Shown here: piece by piece, positions 51,320 to 63,963 of the stretch | Layout: each line of letters begins with the position of its first letter | How positions within the stretch are numbered: position 1 is the stretch's first letter | Assembly (NCBI GenBank): GCA_000181795.3 | Contig: CM012954.1 | Span: 11,903,121-11,967,120 of the forward strand | DNA from: Trichinella spiralis | Lineage: Eukaryota > Nematoda > Enoplea > Trichinellida > Trichinellidae | Direction: 5' to 3' | Length of the DNA stretch: 64,000 nt | The notes under the pieces: generated by a model | The model's input: the letters and a program-made list of their open reading frames with translations, nothing else | The model's database searches: none | Told to the model about the DNA's origin: nothing | Translations under genes and position numbers: made by a program

Positions 51320-53441
51320 CTAGTTGACTGAAGACGTTTCCGCTTCTTCACGTCTACGCCTTAAGCGAACACATCGTGGGCAACAATGTGGCTTAACGCA
51401 TTTGAAGTGGAAACATGATCCACAATCTTCACACCGATAAACAGAACTAATTTGAAATGGAAATATTACTTGCTTATCTTGACAAACTTCACAAATAAAT
51501 CCCTTAGAACGACAAATCTGAAATTGTATTACTCTTTGTTGTTACCTTTAAAAAAACATAAAAACTATACATACCAAACAATTTATAATATGCAAACCGG
51601 ATATATGAATCAAGTGGATGAATCTTTTCAAGAAAACACCGCTACGGATCTAAAACAATTACAAAATTATTTAAATATGAAAATAAGCTCCACGGTTTAA
51701 TAATGATGATGTTCAAAAAATTAAAACACTGTTCAAACGCACTTCACAAAAATCTTTCAAACTGTACAATTCGATTTCTTCGCTTAAATAACTTGGCAAT
51801 TTATTGAACAAATCCAACAATCTATAAAAGTAGCAACAAACAGGATGCAAATATTGTAAATGGTTTAAAAAAATTTGAAAAAATACAAAAGCATAAAACA
51901 AATATATGAATAAAAATTTATTATATTCAAATACTTGCTGTCGAAAGCTTCCAAATTGGATGCTGATTTGCATGTGCGCACGTAGTCGGCCATAAATTTC
52001 AGCTGGCGTCGTTTCACCCTCACCAGTGCCAGCGATTCCACCCTGGCATATAACCTTGGATTCAGCGTGGCTACGTTGAACATGGGAATTTCCTGGATGT
52101 GTTTTAAAATTTGCGAAGCTAAATCACAAACTGGCTGAAGTCGAAAGTCCCATTTTAACAACACCCTCGCTGGAATTATGCATCGTTCAGATTGATGACA
52201 ACAATGACAAAACAATTTTCCAAAATAACTGCAAAATTGTAAGCGAGAATGATATTCTAAAGAAAACATTTAAAAAATTAAAATTTTAAATTTTGAAAAA
52301 CTATGTATGCTATATCACCTTTGTCAATTTTACGTCCGCAACCTGCACATCTTGATCTTTGCTGATTGATTAGCAAATTTTTCCTGCATCAAAAAAACAT
52401 ATTTGCAGGCATTTTTTAAAATTTAAGTCCAATTATCTTTTATACTTTGGTTGAGCATAAATTTGCAAGATTACGTGTGATTTTGTTGGTGTCCAGTCTT
52501 TCTTACCATACTGGGAAAACGGTTATCTGAATTTAGCTGTAAAAGCAGAAACAAAACAACAAAATAGAATACCTCTTCCCGTTCGGTAGTATTTGTTGAC
52601 TGCGCAGTTAAAGACAGAAGCTAAAATTGTGTTTTGAAATTTACATTTTTATAAATTATTTCTTTACAAGTTCAGATGAATCTTCAGAAGAAACTGTCCA
52701 GTTCGCATCATCTGTCTGGCACGAGGGTCTGTGAGAAAATCGGCAAAGTAAGCATAAAGCAGCGTTGTCCGACGGATGACACTGATATGAAAGTTTGCCA
52801 CTAAATTTTATATGCACATTATCAAAAATTGATTTTGAAAAACTTAAATATTAATAATTAAATCTGACAAAGATGAATCTGAAACAACACTAGACGAATC
52901 ACTCTTGCACAAGTGGAAATTCTGCTGCTCAAAAGACGATTCAGCTCGAAATCTTTGCTGCAGCACTTTAGGTCGACATTTAACTTCTTCAATCAAAGAG
53001 ATGAGCAATTCACACAGATTTATTTGCGCATTATCCTAAAAAGTTTATAAATTGAAAAAAAAACATATCTTTCCTTTGATAAAATATTTTCATTTTTACC
53101 TGCTCCAATTGCCAGTCCACATCTGCTGGTACTGGCAAAGCGCTGTCTTGCCTAGATAAACCGTGCAAAACTTTTTGATGTTCAAGTTCGATCAGTGTTA
53201 AAAGTTCGCTTTCATTTGAACAGGCAAATTCATCGACCGATTCCAAATCTGCTAGCTGGCTAAAATACATACATACATACATACACATACACATACTTGT
53301 TTTCATGTATAACAATAACTTCGAAGCTGATTCTTCGGCATGAAATGAACAAACCACATCCACCAGTTCGTTTAGCAATTCTTCCACACAATGTGAACAA
53401 GCTTCCAATTTCATATTACAACAACATGCACCAGATATCAT
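51320..53441 (-). CDS. Rubicon/Pacer-family autophagy regulator
   Basis: Rubicon-homology proteins bind Rab7 and PI3-kinase complex II and control autophagosome or endosome maturation. The C-terminal Rubicon homology domain is clear on the minus strand: DWTPTKSHVILQIYAQPKYK (about 52440-52500), RCAGCGRKID (about 52335), CSYFGKLFCHCCHQ and IPARVLLKWDFR (52250-52110), LPSYLSEEIELYSLKDF (about 51760), then the last exon with ICRSKGFICEVCQDKQVIFPF, CEDCGSCFHFKC and CPRC (51525-51320, TAG). Cysteines and histidines for the zinc-binding core are present. The N-terminal part, from the ATG at 53441, is short, Cys-rich, then acidic and Ser-rich; I see no RUN domain, which would match Pacer more than Rubicon. 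Borders of the first exons are approximate; the exon 1 donor opens into a GTAT repeat. It follows beta-COP on the same strand after 300 bases. Confidence 0.85.
53266..53296. repeat. (TACA)n microsatellite in an intron
   Basis: Tetranucleotide run starting at the 5' splice site of intron 1 of the Rubicon-family gene (read on the minus strand as GTATGT repeats, itself a good donor). Confidence 0.8.
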
Positions 53442-53741
53442 GATGAAACTGCCTTATAAGAGATATAAATTATTAAAATAAAATTAATCACTGGTAACTG
53501 TAAAAATGTAATATAAACAAAATTAATAAATATAACTGGAACAAACATATAATAATAAAATAACAATCATTGTAAAGTATATTTCATTTATAACAAGATC
53601 CATCCAGAACAACAATTCATCATTGCTATGGTAGTTATCAATGTAAAAAGCTAGAGATGCAATTACAAACTGTTCAAATACATTGCATCAAAGATTATAT
53701 TATATCCACATGTACACATTGATACGTGAATTCAAATTTTT

Positions 53742-56700
53742 TTATTCAGAATCTTCGACATCGGCAAATGTTTTCTGCACTTTATTCATTCGATCGCCTA
53801 AACTCAGTGCCATGCCCTGGCTTTTCGCTCGAATTCGAATATGCCCTATTACAACCGCTTCAGAATTCGATGATGATTTTTCGATGCTTAAATTTGCCAA
53901 TGCGTCTTCGCCAAAAATCGACCTCGCGTATAAATTAGCAGCTAAAAATCCACTATCACCAGAGAGTGCTGGTTCAGGGGTCAAACAACGCATATTAGTA
54001 GATTTGACAAGAAAATCAAGATACTCTTTTAAATCAGTAATTGTAGTATTTACAGTCACCTAAAAGAAAGAAATAATTGTTCTGCATAAAATTATTCAGA
54101 GAAAAAAATGAACATAATAATAATTAATGAATAACTGAATTACGTATATATATATAATTTCACCTTATTTTCCCATTCAAATTCACTCCACATCTGTCTG
54201 AATTCCTCATCTGAACAAGACATTGGAACAATATAGTCCAAAATATCGACGTGAATATCATTCAAATAGATACAATTGCGATCACCAACAGAACCGCGCA
54301 CGTCGTAAACAATCGTTCCAAATATTACACCATTCTCTGTAGAAGAAACCTACAAACCAAGGATACAGTTTTTCTCTGTCGCTCGTTTTTTTTAAAATAA
54401 AAGCTGCAATAATAATCGAAAAAAACATACCTTGATACTTGCTCGAACGTTGGCAAAGTCTCCAGGTGCTAAGGTAATCGACGAAGGCCTTTCAACAAGC
54501 TTCAAATCACCAACCGTTGCCAATTCCAATGTAACAGATTCAAGAGTGTCGTTAGTTTGATTGACCAGCAAACAGTCTAGACTGATGTCATACTGATTTA
54601 ATGTAACATAAGCTTCAGCATAGACTGGGTCTGAAAAGCCGGACAATTGGGTAACACGTTCCAACGTTGAAAATGACATGTCAAATTTCTGCTGCTTTTT
54701 AGCCGTACCCAAAGCTTGATTCAAACTGTATAAATTGTACATTTAAAAAGACAAAAGAGAAAATTCATAAAAATCAATGTTCACCTCATTTCAAAAATAT
54801 TATCCACAGTCTCTGGTGCAGATTTTGCGGACAGTTGATAAAAAGCAATCCCATCGTCCGGTTGAGAAATCACAACGTTCTCTTCTTTGCCAATAGTTGT
54901 TGTGGCTTGCTTTCTTGCTTTCGCTTCCATTTTTAACATGGTTTGCAATTTTTCTTTAAACTGTGGTAACAGCGTTCGTTTAACATCGTCCGGACACTGA
55001 CCTGCTAAAAGTTTTATCGCCACAATAATTCGATCTGTATCTTCAGGTGTGATAGGCACTTTTGGCAATTCCGATGTACCAACTTGCAATATACAAGCTA
55101 GCATTAGCATAATATTAGCTGTTAATGTATTTTGCTTGGTTGAATCATGTTCAATTTCACCATATCTTATTGCCAATTTGGCTAGTATCCAAGCTACTGA
55201 AGCCAAAGGAAAATAATCACCATTCATCAACGCATCTTTCAATAAATGAATGTGTTCACTGTTGGACACTTTAGCACTGGTAAATACACTTTCCGTGGCG
55301 TATGTACCATCAGGATTGAGACGACGTGCAGTCGGTACTATGGTCGGCTGCTCAGCTAACATCATTTCATCTTCATTCTAATAAAAAAAAGAAAGAAAGA
55401 CGTTCAAACAATTAAAAAGTAAAAAGAACATTAACTGAAAGTTCAATTTGCTAGAATTAACAATCAATCAATCACCTGCTCATTTTCAGTAACTATATCC
55501 CCAAGTGATTGACGAACCAAATCCACTAATAATTCAATGTCGGCAGGTTTGTCGCTATATTCACCTAAAATCCAAAGCGCAGAGCGGAATATTTTCAAAT
55601 TTCGTATAGCGGCCACGACATCCATTAACTGCAGAATAATTGTTTGGCGTATTTGAGGCATAATTTGTACAGCCTCACGAATGAACAGTAATACATCATT
55701 TGCCGAAGAATCTTTACCGTCGCACAAAAATTCCATCAAAGATGGCATGAAACTGGATATTACTTCTGGAAAGCGAACAGAAATCTTGTGCAAAGTGCGA
55801 ACCAGCAAGCGTCGATATTTTTCTGTATCGTCACCAGCTACTGCGCTGACAGTTTTCCCAACTTCTTTTCTTAAACATGCAACTAACTCTTCCACATTTC
55901 GGTTGCAAACCAAATCCAAAGCCAAGTCTAATGCTTTTCTTCTCACTTCCATGTCCGGACAGTTGAGAACTCTAAGCATGTCCATCACTAATTCCTGCAA
56001 CACTCTATCCGCTTGTTTGTTACGACGCATTTCAACCAATCTTTCCAAAACAATCATTTTCACATTATTGTCACTTTCTTTAACAATCAAACTAATGAAT
56101 GTATTCGCAGATGCCTATAAACATACCGTTACAAATCAAACCAAAAGCACAAAAAATGATAATATCATTTTACCTTAACGGCTGTTGGAGAAAATGTCAA
56201 TGTTAATAATGCTGAAGCAGCTTCGTATCGTACAGCCGCGCTGGTAGATTGCAGCAAATTGTAAATGCAACGTATAAAGCGAGAACTTTCACTAGGGTTC
56301 GAATGGCATACCTTGCAGATCAGCTCCACAATAATTAATTGCAAAATGTCACTAAATGAAGTCACCTAGAACAAATTATTCAATTCAATTGTCATCAAAC
56401 AAATAATGCCCAAACGCTTGCCTGATCAATGCAAGTGCTTAAATAATCCAATGCGCGTTTCTGATCTACATGCAACAACATCATAAATGCATTCCGTTTG
56501 CATGATGAGTCTTGTTCAGATTCCAAAAAGTTGTGTATCAATTCTGGAGCGTCCGGTATGAGAAAATCAAAATTTTTATATATCGTAAATGCAGCCAAAA
56601 CGGCGTTTCGCCGTACATAACTGTGTCTGTTTTCCAGACAGGCTCGTATGCTTGGCATAAGTGGTTCCAACAATTCAGGTTCTTTCAAACGACACAAGAA

Positions 56701-57150
56701 GCGCAAAGTAGAGCCGCGTACAAATTCGTTAGGATGCTGCAAATCTTTCCGGTATGCATCGCACACCAGTATCATTTCTTGAAGCAATTTTCCATCCGCC
56801 GAAGTTTTTGGCACAATTTCCCAAAATATGAGCAACAATTTTTTCATCATATGATCTTGCGATGGCAAGCAAAATCGAATAACATGCATAACAATAGCAG
56901 CGCTGAGCTTTTCTCCATGCAACATTGCGAATATCAATTTCTTCAGTGTTGCAATTTTATTGCTCAAACTTCCTAAACTTATGCAATATTAAATTTAAAA
57001 ATAACAAGAAAGTAAAAAATAATACTTCCCTCCTTCACTCATACCTTTTTCAAGCAACTCTTTTATCGGCATATCATTTGAAGGAAATTCAAAATCAGAG
57101 GGTTTGTTTATATAAACATAGCACGGTTGGTCAAACAATGTCGCAGACAT
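53742..57150 (-). CDS. COPB1: Coatomer subunit beta (beta-COP)
   Basis: Beta-COP is one of the seven coatomer subunits that coat Golgi-to-ER vesicles. Eight exons in transcript order: 57045-57150, 56422-56972, 56174-56365, 55476-56114, 54785-55377, 54431-54725, 54164-54349, 53742-54059; total 2880 bases, 959 residues, against 953 in human. Conserved blocks run along the whole length: [140 protein letters not shown] and [18 protein letters not shown]. The join at 56422/56365 uses a GC donor. Start [14 protein letters not shown] at 57150 is well placed. Confidence 0.97.
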
Positions 57151-58576
57151 GTTTCCCAATCAATTTTCTTTATAAAATAACCCTAAAAATAAAAGCACCA
57201 TATGAACTTTCATATCTTGCATAGCAAACGTGATGCGATAAACATGATAAAAGTCACAATCACACAATTTAATACTTATAATATTTGTTTATTTTTATCA
57301 TTTTTCAGCTTTCTCATCACACAACACACATACCAGTTTCATTGCTTATGAAAAGCCTAATATAAAAGAAAACGGTAAAATAATACATGCCCGTCAACTG
57401 ATAGAATAATTCGACATGTTTTTCCAAAAAATGAACAATAACGATAAAATGAACGAACATATATAAGAAGTTTGTTCCAAAGAAAATAAATGAATTTAAA
57501 ATAAGTTTGATTAATTGAAATATAATTCGTGAAAAGAGAAACGAATATTGATAAATTGATAATGCTTTTTCCTGAAATTGTAACAATTCATGATTACAAC
57601 AACTAAGTTTAAAAAACAAAAAAATACTTCTCAATTAAAAAATACAGTGTTATTTCTTATGACAAATGCGCAACAAAATAACAATGAAAATTCACGGAAA
57701 AAAATTATCCATTTAGCCAGTAATGGAATTACTAAAGAAGTTATTTATTAGATACATCATCATGGGTCATTAAAATACCAAAAACCATTAGGACAATTCA
57801 AATAGAAAACATCCCTACTAAATGTATAGAAAAGTTATTCATCAGAACATTTGCAAATTCAGAATTACTATTATACTGTACAGTGAAACTGAACTTATAA
57901 ACGTCACAAAAGTTAAAAACAATTCAACGTAATTCACGATTAAAAAATATTTAAAGATCAATAAATGGACAGACTGATAATCATCTAAAACTGACATGAC
58001 TTACAACAAAACGTTTATTTTCAATTCTTTTATTAAATGAACAGCCTCATGAAACTTACAACGTATGAATTGTAGTACACAGCGTAGCGACCAAAAATGA
58101 TGCACAGTCAACAATACAGTATTACCGTTCTGATTTGTAGGTAAGCTAGATTTTGTTTTTTTCATTAAATTTATATTTCATCTGTTATATTATTATTATC
58201 ATCATTTTTCTACTTTTTATCATTAATAAGGAGAAGCAAAAAAAACTACCCCAAAATAAAAGGTACTACAACTTTGGTAAGTACTAAATGTAAGTAATTA
58301 ATTGAAAAAAGTCATTGCAAGCATTTATTTGTTATCATTTGATAGTGGAGCTTAATTAATAATAAAATTTATCTAATTTTTTAGTATTAGGCATTTATAG
58401 TCATGAATTTTTATTAAGTTGGGCAAATAGAAATAGAATACCACATAGTGGTTGGTTGGTATTAGTGAATCTGTTCATCTTTCATTTCATTGGACTGTCG
58501 GTCTTTTTTCATCTCCATAATCAATTAATTAACTTTATTATTGTACTTTTGTTAATAGCAGAATGCAGACGACGTA
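57151..58576. other. Intergenic, AT-rich
   Basis: About 1.4 kb between the beta-COP start (-) and the small gene at 58577 (+). A 105-codon minus frame at 57317-57634 is all Phe/Leu/Ile from A/T-rich codons and is not credible. No other feature. Confidence 0.55.
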
Positions 58577-59008
58577 ATGATTGGTAGAAGATTATTTCTT
58601 TGGCTGTTTGCTTGTTTGCCAAATATGCTCGTTTTATTAAGTGCAGTGCATTTGTCATTTGTGACATTTGTGCAGGTTACAGTACAACAAATGCGTTGGG
58701 AAAATTTTTGCAAATATCCGACGCAAAGGTTGTTTACGATTTGAAACAATCTGCTGGTAAGCATGTACGTTCAGTGTTGTTGATTCGCTGCCAGGCTTGT
58801 AGTTTGCCTCGCTTTGAAAGGTTAAAGTTCAATTCGATTTATTCATTAATGACCAGCACTTTTTTTAGCCAAAGGTGGTGATGCTTACAGTACGTTGGCT
58901 AATGCAAAATGGGATAATCCACTCAGTAGCATCAGTGATGTTGAAGCTGTTCTTGGCTATTTCAAACGTGACTGTTGGTTTAGAAGGTCAATAGTGTTTG
59001 TTTACTGA
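58577..59008 (+). CDS. Putative small secreted protein, unidentified
   Basis: Model: exon 58577-58640 encoding a hydrophobic leader (RRLFLWLFACLPNMLVLL), exon 58676-58756 and exon 58869-59008 (TGA). All phases agree and give about 94 residues. The mature part reads TTNALGKFLQISDAKVVYDL then SSISDVEAVLGYFKRDCWFR, mixed and helical, with a KR and an RR pair near the end that could be processing sites. The first intron (58641-58675) would be only 35 bases, shorter than most in this window, so the leader exon may instead lie elsewhere; the exon 2/exon 3 join (58756 to 58869) has a standard gtaagc donor and ttttttag acceptor and is better supported. I do not recognise the family. It could be a peptide-hormone precursor, but no cysteine pairs or amidation motif support a known class. 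Confidence 0.4.
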
Positions 59009-59369
59009 TGATAATCTTTACTTTGCTACTGGCCAGAGTTAATTGAGCTATGCGAACGAAAGCAATTCATTTATTTAAAAAGTATTTATGTTTATTTGAA
59101 AAAAATACGAAACTTCCTCACAAGATGAAGATGAACAGAATAGGTAAATTAGTTATGAGCGTTTTTTATATTGCAAAAGTTTAACAATAATAAATTTTCT
59201 GTAATTTAAACTGTTCATAAAATGAATAATTTCAGAGTAGCGTAAAAAATAATAAATCAATGAAACTGTGGAAATTGAGACTGAGACTTTATTCAACGTG
59301 TTTGAAAGCAGTGTTCGCATGTTTGCGCCGTTACTTTTCGTTTGTTTTTTGTATTACGTTGTTATGAAA

Positions 59370-61149
59370 TCAAGTTACGCAAGATAATTCCTGAGCATTT
59401 TTTACCGCGTACGTGCAATGGCAAGCTTGCCACAATGGCCACTGGTCAGCTGATAAGTGGACATCAGTCAATACACGCCAACTACGTCCAACTTCTACTG
59501 CATTGGTTGTACACTGTGATCCGTTGTTGAGCATCACATCATACCAGATGATGGTCGTTTGGTCAGCCCTCGATCCAACTTCAACATCTGCCCAAATGGT
59601 TAAACGTTGAGAGTTGTCGTGATGTTTGACCAAAATCCATGCATGCGGCTTTTTCAACATCCATCTGCGCGAGGCGCCAATTGTACCTTCAGGAGGAGGT
59701 GGTTGGTCATCGAAAATCGGTTTACATTCCCAATAGGGTGGCGTTGTTTTGCTCATGTTGTTCAACGTTTGCAGCGCTGTCAGGTGATGGGCGCTGGCCA
59801 GTATTGGTTCGATGGTCTGTTCAGTTGGATCCACTCGAACGCACAACTGAGCTACATGCATTACGGTAGACCGGTCGGTACCAAGAAGCAGAATCGACTG
59901 CAACCAAAGGACGTTGAGCACGAAAAGTGAGACCAGTGTGGTCAACGAGAAACCAAGCAGCGCTGTCTGGTGAACAGTGGTGCAAGCTGAAACGAGCCGA
60001 CGTACTGTTCGACTTTGCTGCGCCGGTTCGACCGATTTGTAATAATGATGAATACAAGGCGCACAGCCGATCAGCACAGTAAATACGTACAGCAACAAGC
60101 AAACAACAAAACAACAACACTGACGTGTGGTCAGCCAGGCTAATTGACCAATGCGTAAACTGATCGTCGGAGTTGTGGATGTGGCCGGCGTTGGTGAATT
60201 CGAACTTTCTTCCACTTCAGCCGCCAATGTCGAACGGTCGACGACAATGTTGCTGTTGCTTTTTGTCAAACGACGGAATTGTACAAGCGCTTCCTGCGAA
60301 CGAAACACTGACGACGTTACCCGTACAGGCCACAAAAAATCCAACTCTTTACAATTTGACATTGCTGAACCTGAAAATCTTTTTATTTCTACAAAAATAT
60401 CTTTTTCTCATTTGCATACAATGCAACTGACCTGCGCTTGTTGAATTTGATTCAGCACCAAGATCAATGGCAACTAACAACGAATCCATCATGTCGGAAT
60501 TTCTCTCTACCGTCTGCACGCTGTCTAAAAGAAAAATAATTACCATAACAAGCAACATGTTAGAGATGTTGAAGAGGATGACAATTTTATTTCTTTTCTG
60601 ATGGAAAATTGATACACAAATTCCTTTTAAAGTTTTCCATCAAATTCAATCGAATCAAGTGAAGAAAAAACACGAAACGATTACATTTTTCTTTTCTTTT
60701 TTTTTCATTACACACTTTCATTGCGAATTTTTTCCGCATAAGTTTTAAATGAACTACTGACTGTATGGGGCAGTGGCATTGAAATTAGCTTCATCAGTGT
60801 GATATCGATTTGATGGCAGCATTTAATTAAGAAGGTTGAAAAAAGTGGGCGGCCGCTCTCGGCGGGCCGGATGTTGAGTCGGCTTGAGAGCGTGAGAAGG
60901 AAAAAGCCAGTGAAATTGACTTCGCACGTTTCAGCAGCACTGATCGATCAGAATAAGACGATCGGATCAGTTTTCAGTTTTGTCTCACGGCCCAGGCGAC
61001 AATTTTCGATTTACAAAAACAATTAATTCTCTCACTTTGAAAGAGTTACTGACTATTGTTGCAGCACTGCTGGTGGTGGTGGTGGCGGTGGTGATGCAAA
61101 TGTGTCCAGTCGAAGATCCGCCAATCAGCATTGGCAACTGCTGCTGCTG
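59370..61149 (-). CDS. Unidentified membrane protein, C-terminal exons
   Basis: Three exons on the minus strand join in phase: 61050-61149 (Gln- and Thr/Ser-rich), 60432-60524 and 59370-60370 (stop at 59370). The last exon encodes about 330 residues with two strong hydrophobic segments (QCCCFVVCLLLYVFTVLIGC and LLGFSLTTLVSLFVLNVLWL) and a hydrophilic Cys-containing tail of about 160 residues with several Trp (WECKPIF, WMLKKPHAWILVKHH, IWYDVMLNNGSQC). GC content is clearly above the window average, which supports coding. I do not recognise the family. It may be the second half of the gene starting at 63963, but I could not find an exon that bridges them in phase. Confidence 0.6.
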
Positions 61150-63131
61150 CTGATGCGTAAACGAATAATAAAAAATGACTGTCAAATTTTAAAATCTTCT
61201 CTGCCTATTTGCTTTCACTGGTCAATTTCTTTACGAGATTGTTAATTATCCAGGGCGTGGCAGGAACACAACCATGCTCCTGGTGAAATTGATCGATTTA
61301 TTATTCTCTAAAATGATGCAACTGTTCCACGAACACAAATCGAACTGACGATCTAGCTATTCACCATAATTATAAGATTTATGAAAGAAAAAATGAAATA
61401 AAATAAAACATTCATGCAAAAACCATCTTTAATTTTATAACATTAAAAATTAATTTTCTCCCTATCTCTCTTCTTTTCTTATTTATTCTTTTGGTGCTGT
61501 TATTTTTTATCTTGTATCACCAAGAAAACAATCTTGCTCAATTTCATCAAAATGGATGAAAATTTCATTTTTTCAATTACTATAAAAATAAAATTGAACA
61601 AGATCATTTTAATAAAAAAATTTCCATTTACTACACAATGGCTAATTGTTTGGAAATGCCCATCAGCATTTAAAAGCAGCATACATGCAAATCTAATTGA
61701 AAACGAATAGATTTTGTGTAAACAAATAGAACATCATTCAAATACAAATATATTGGAACAGCAGAAATGGTCAATCCTCAGAGTGCAATAACATTTTGCA
61801 TTTCTCTGGCCTCAGTTCATCATTGTGGCGTGCAGTTGTCAGAAAGAATGGAATCAATGCTGTTCAAGCAGGCTTTTGCTGTCAATGCAAAAGCAACTAA
61901 TAAATTATTAAGCAAAATTTGTCAAAATTTATCATCATGCCGTTTAAAGTTTATACCAACTAACTTACCATCACCAACAAATAACAATTTTTCCTGTAAA
62001 ACTTATTCTCTTGTTAAGCAATTAAGCAAAGCGAATAATATCTGTTGTAAAGAAATAAACAAATTTATTTCTCTCTTTTTTTTATTTAAATAAACATTAT
62101 TCCCTTTTCTTATTATTCTTTATATTCAGATTTATGATTTATTTATTACAAAATTGAATTAGTGTCATTGGCACGTACAAACAAGCAACACTGTACCACA
62201 TATAAGTATAAATTTATAATGTATATTATTTGAAGCTCTGTTATTATTATTTATCTATTATATAATGTACTGCAAAACAATCGTCGTTTCATTAATCAAC
62301 AAAATGGCCAAAAGTGCGATTTTATGCTGAATAGGTGAGTGCTGAAAAAATAATGACGACCAAATTCTTCTACGCGAACTGTTTACTCATAGCCAAGTAT
62401 AATGTAAATTGTTATTCGTAAAATGTAAATTTTAATTAATGCAGATAACGAAAAAAGAAGCGGCAATGTGTTGGAATGAAAAGATTCAATAAAGTGCTCG
62501 TCTGCATGAATATTGTGATTTTCACTTGGGCAAACGATTTATCGATCTGGCGCGGTTTCGGAAGGACCAGGCACCGGGGAATTTCCAAAATTTACACGAA
62601 CTGAGCAACGCTACCCTGTGGAATTTTATTTTCTTTTGTTTTAAAACTTGCCTACTTTATCTCAATCCACTGAAATGAACAACTCTATTTATATTCATAT
62701 TTATATTTTATACACCTTTAGAAATGTGATTGATGAAAGAAAACTGCTCTGGTAAATAACCCACCAACTATATTTATATTTTTAATATTTTTTATCATTA
62801 TCATTTTTATTCTTTATACATAAAAAAAAGAAATCAGTTACAACAAGAGCAATTTCATCAGTTATCCGTATAATAATTAGAAAAGGCAACAACAGTTTGA
62901 GCAACAGCAAAGTTATTATTGTTATTATTATTTAAATGAAATTATAGCTCTTTTTAAATGTCTCCTTAAATAAATAAATAAATATATATATATATATATC
63001 CGGTAAAGTTTCGATCGATCGCGTGTTAAATAATAAGTAATTTTGTTCAATTTCAAATTGTTATTATAAAGCATAATTGAAGTTTGAAAGAAGAAATCGA
63101 AAAGAGATAAAAGGATATAAATGTTTTTTAC
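61150..63131. other. AT-rich stretch, probable intron(s) of the flanking minus-strand gene
   Basis: About 2 kb between two minus-strand coding regions. It contains a GC-richer patch at 62465-62600 with an open frame on each strand, a weak 108-codon plus frame (61767-62093) and a TA run at 62980-62999. None is confirmed. Confidence 0.4.
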
Positions 63132-63963
63132 CAGCAGTCAATGTAGTTGTCGTAGTTGTAGTTGTAGTAGTTGTGTTAACACTCAAATGAGCACTGTTTA
63201 CTTGGGGCTTTGTGGGGCTTGGAGCACAATGATTGCAATGGGCGAGTCGACGCCGTTGGCGCCAGTTTGAAATTTGAAGCCGTTTGAAAGAGAATCCAAC
63301 CATTATGAAACGCCATCCAAGACTGAGCAACGTGCTCAAAGCTGCAAAAACGAGAGGCCAACAAGGTTGAGCTGGATTTGGCACAATGCAACCGCTTAGC
63401 CAGACATAATTGATTATTGTCAACGGCAAATCTTCGAGTAGCATGATCAAAAAGCTTATACGAAAACAGTCGAACGAGAACAACCATCTTTTGAAATATA
63501 CACACAATGGACGACAGAAGCAAGCATTTTCAGCACCAGCCGAAATATTCAATCTAGCAGGTCTGAGCGCGTGCTCGCAGCACAGATGCACCAGCAGAAA
63601 GTTCAACGTGCTTCCCACAACACAACTGCACACCATCACCACTGCGCACCAAGATTTCAACGGAAATGTAACAGTCAAACCACGACATGCGTGAAACGTG
63701 TGTACCCAGTCGGCGATTAAATTTAACAGATAAACTAAAAAACTGCCCGCGTACAACGTGTGCAAAGTTTTCGCATGCAAACCCATCAGCCAGAGTTGAT
63801 GCTGCTGCTGTTGATGCTGGTGTTGCTGTTGTTGAGCGTATGCTTTGACCAAACGAGTCGGTGTCGGTTCGGTTCGACGAGCTTGGCGTGGATGTGATGC
63901 TGGAGAAGCGGGATTCGGTCGAATCACGTTCAGGCGTTCTGGTCGTCGATCTTCCGTATACAT
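63132..63963 (-). CDS. Unidentified polytopic membrane protein, N-terminal exon
   Basis: Exon with ATG at 63961-63963 and donor CTG|gtaaaa at 63132. It encodes about 277 residues: a basic Pro/Arg-rich start, a His/Gln tract, four hydrophobic segments (LHTLYAGSFLVYLLNLIADW, WCAVVMVCSCVVGSTLNFLL, FRISFLIMLLEDLPLTIINY, WPLVFAALSTLLSLGWRFIM) and a poly-Thr tail. The LLEDLPL context in TM3 faintly recalls XK/CED-8-related proteins, but the likeness is too weak to assign. With the exons at 59370-61149 the product would have about six TM segments. Confidence 0.6.

Noticed and set aside
57317-57634. 105-codon minus-strand frame upstream of beta-COP
   Set aside because: Almost wholly Phe/Leu/Ile/Tyr in AT-rich DNA; typical of chance reading.
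61767-62093. 108-codon plus-strand frame
   Set aside because: Begins with ATG but has low-complexity Asn/Ser/Lys composition and no recognisable motif or splice partners; probably intronic chance.
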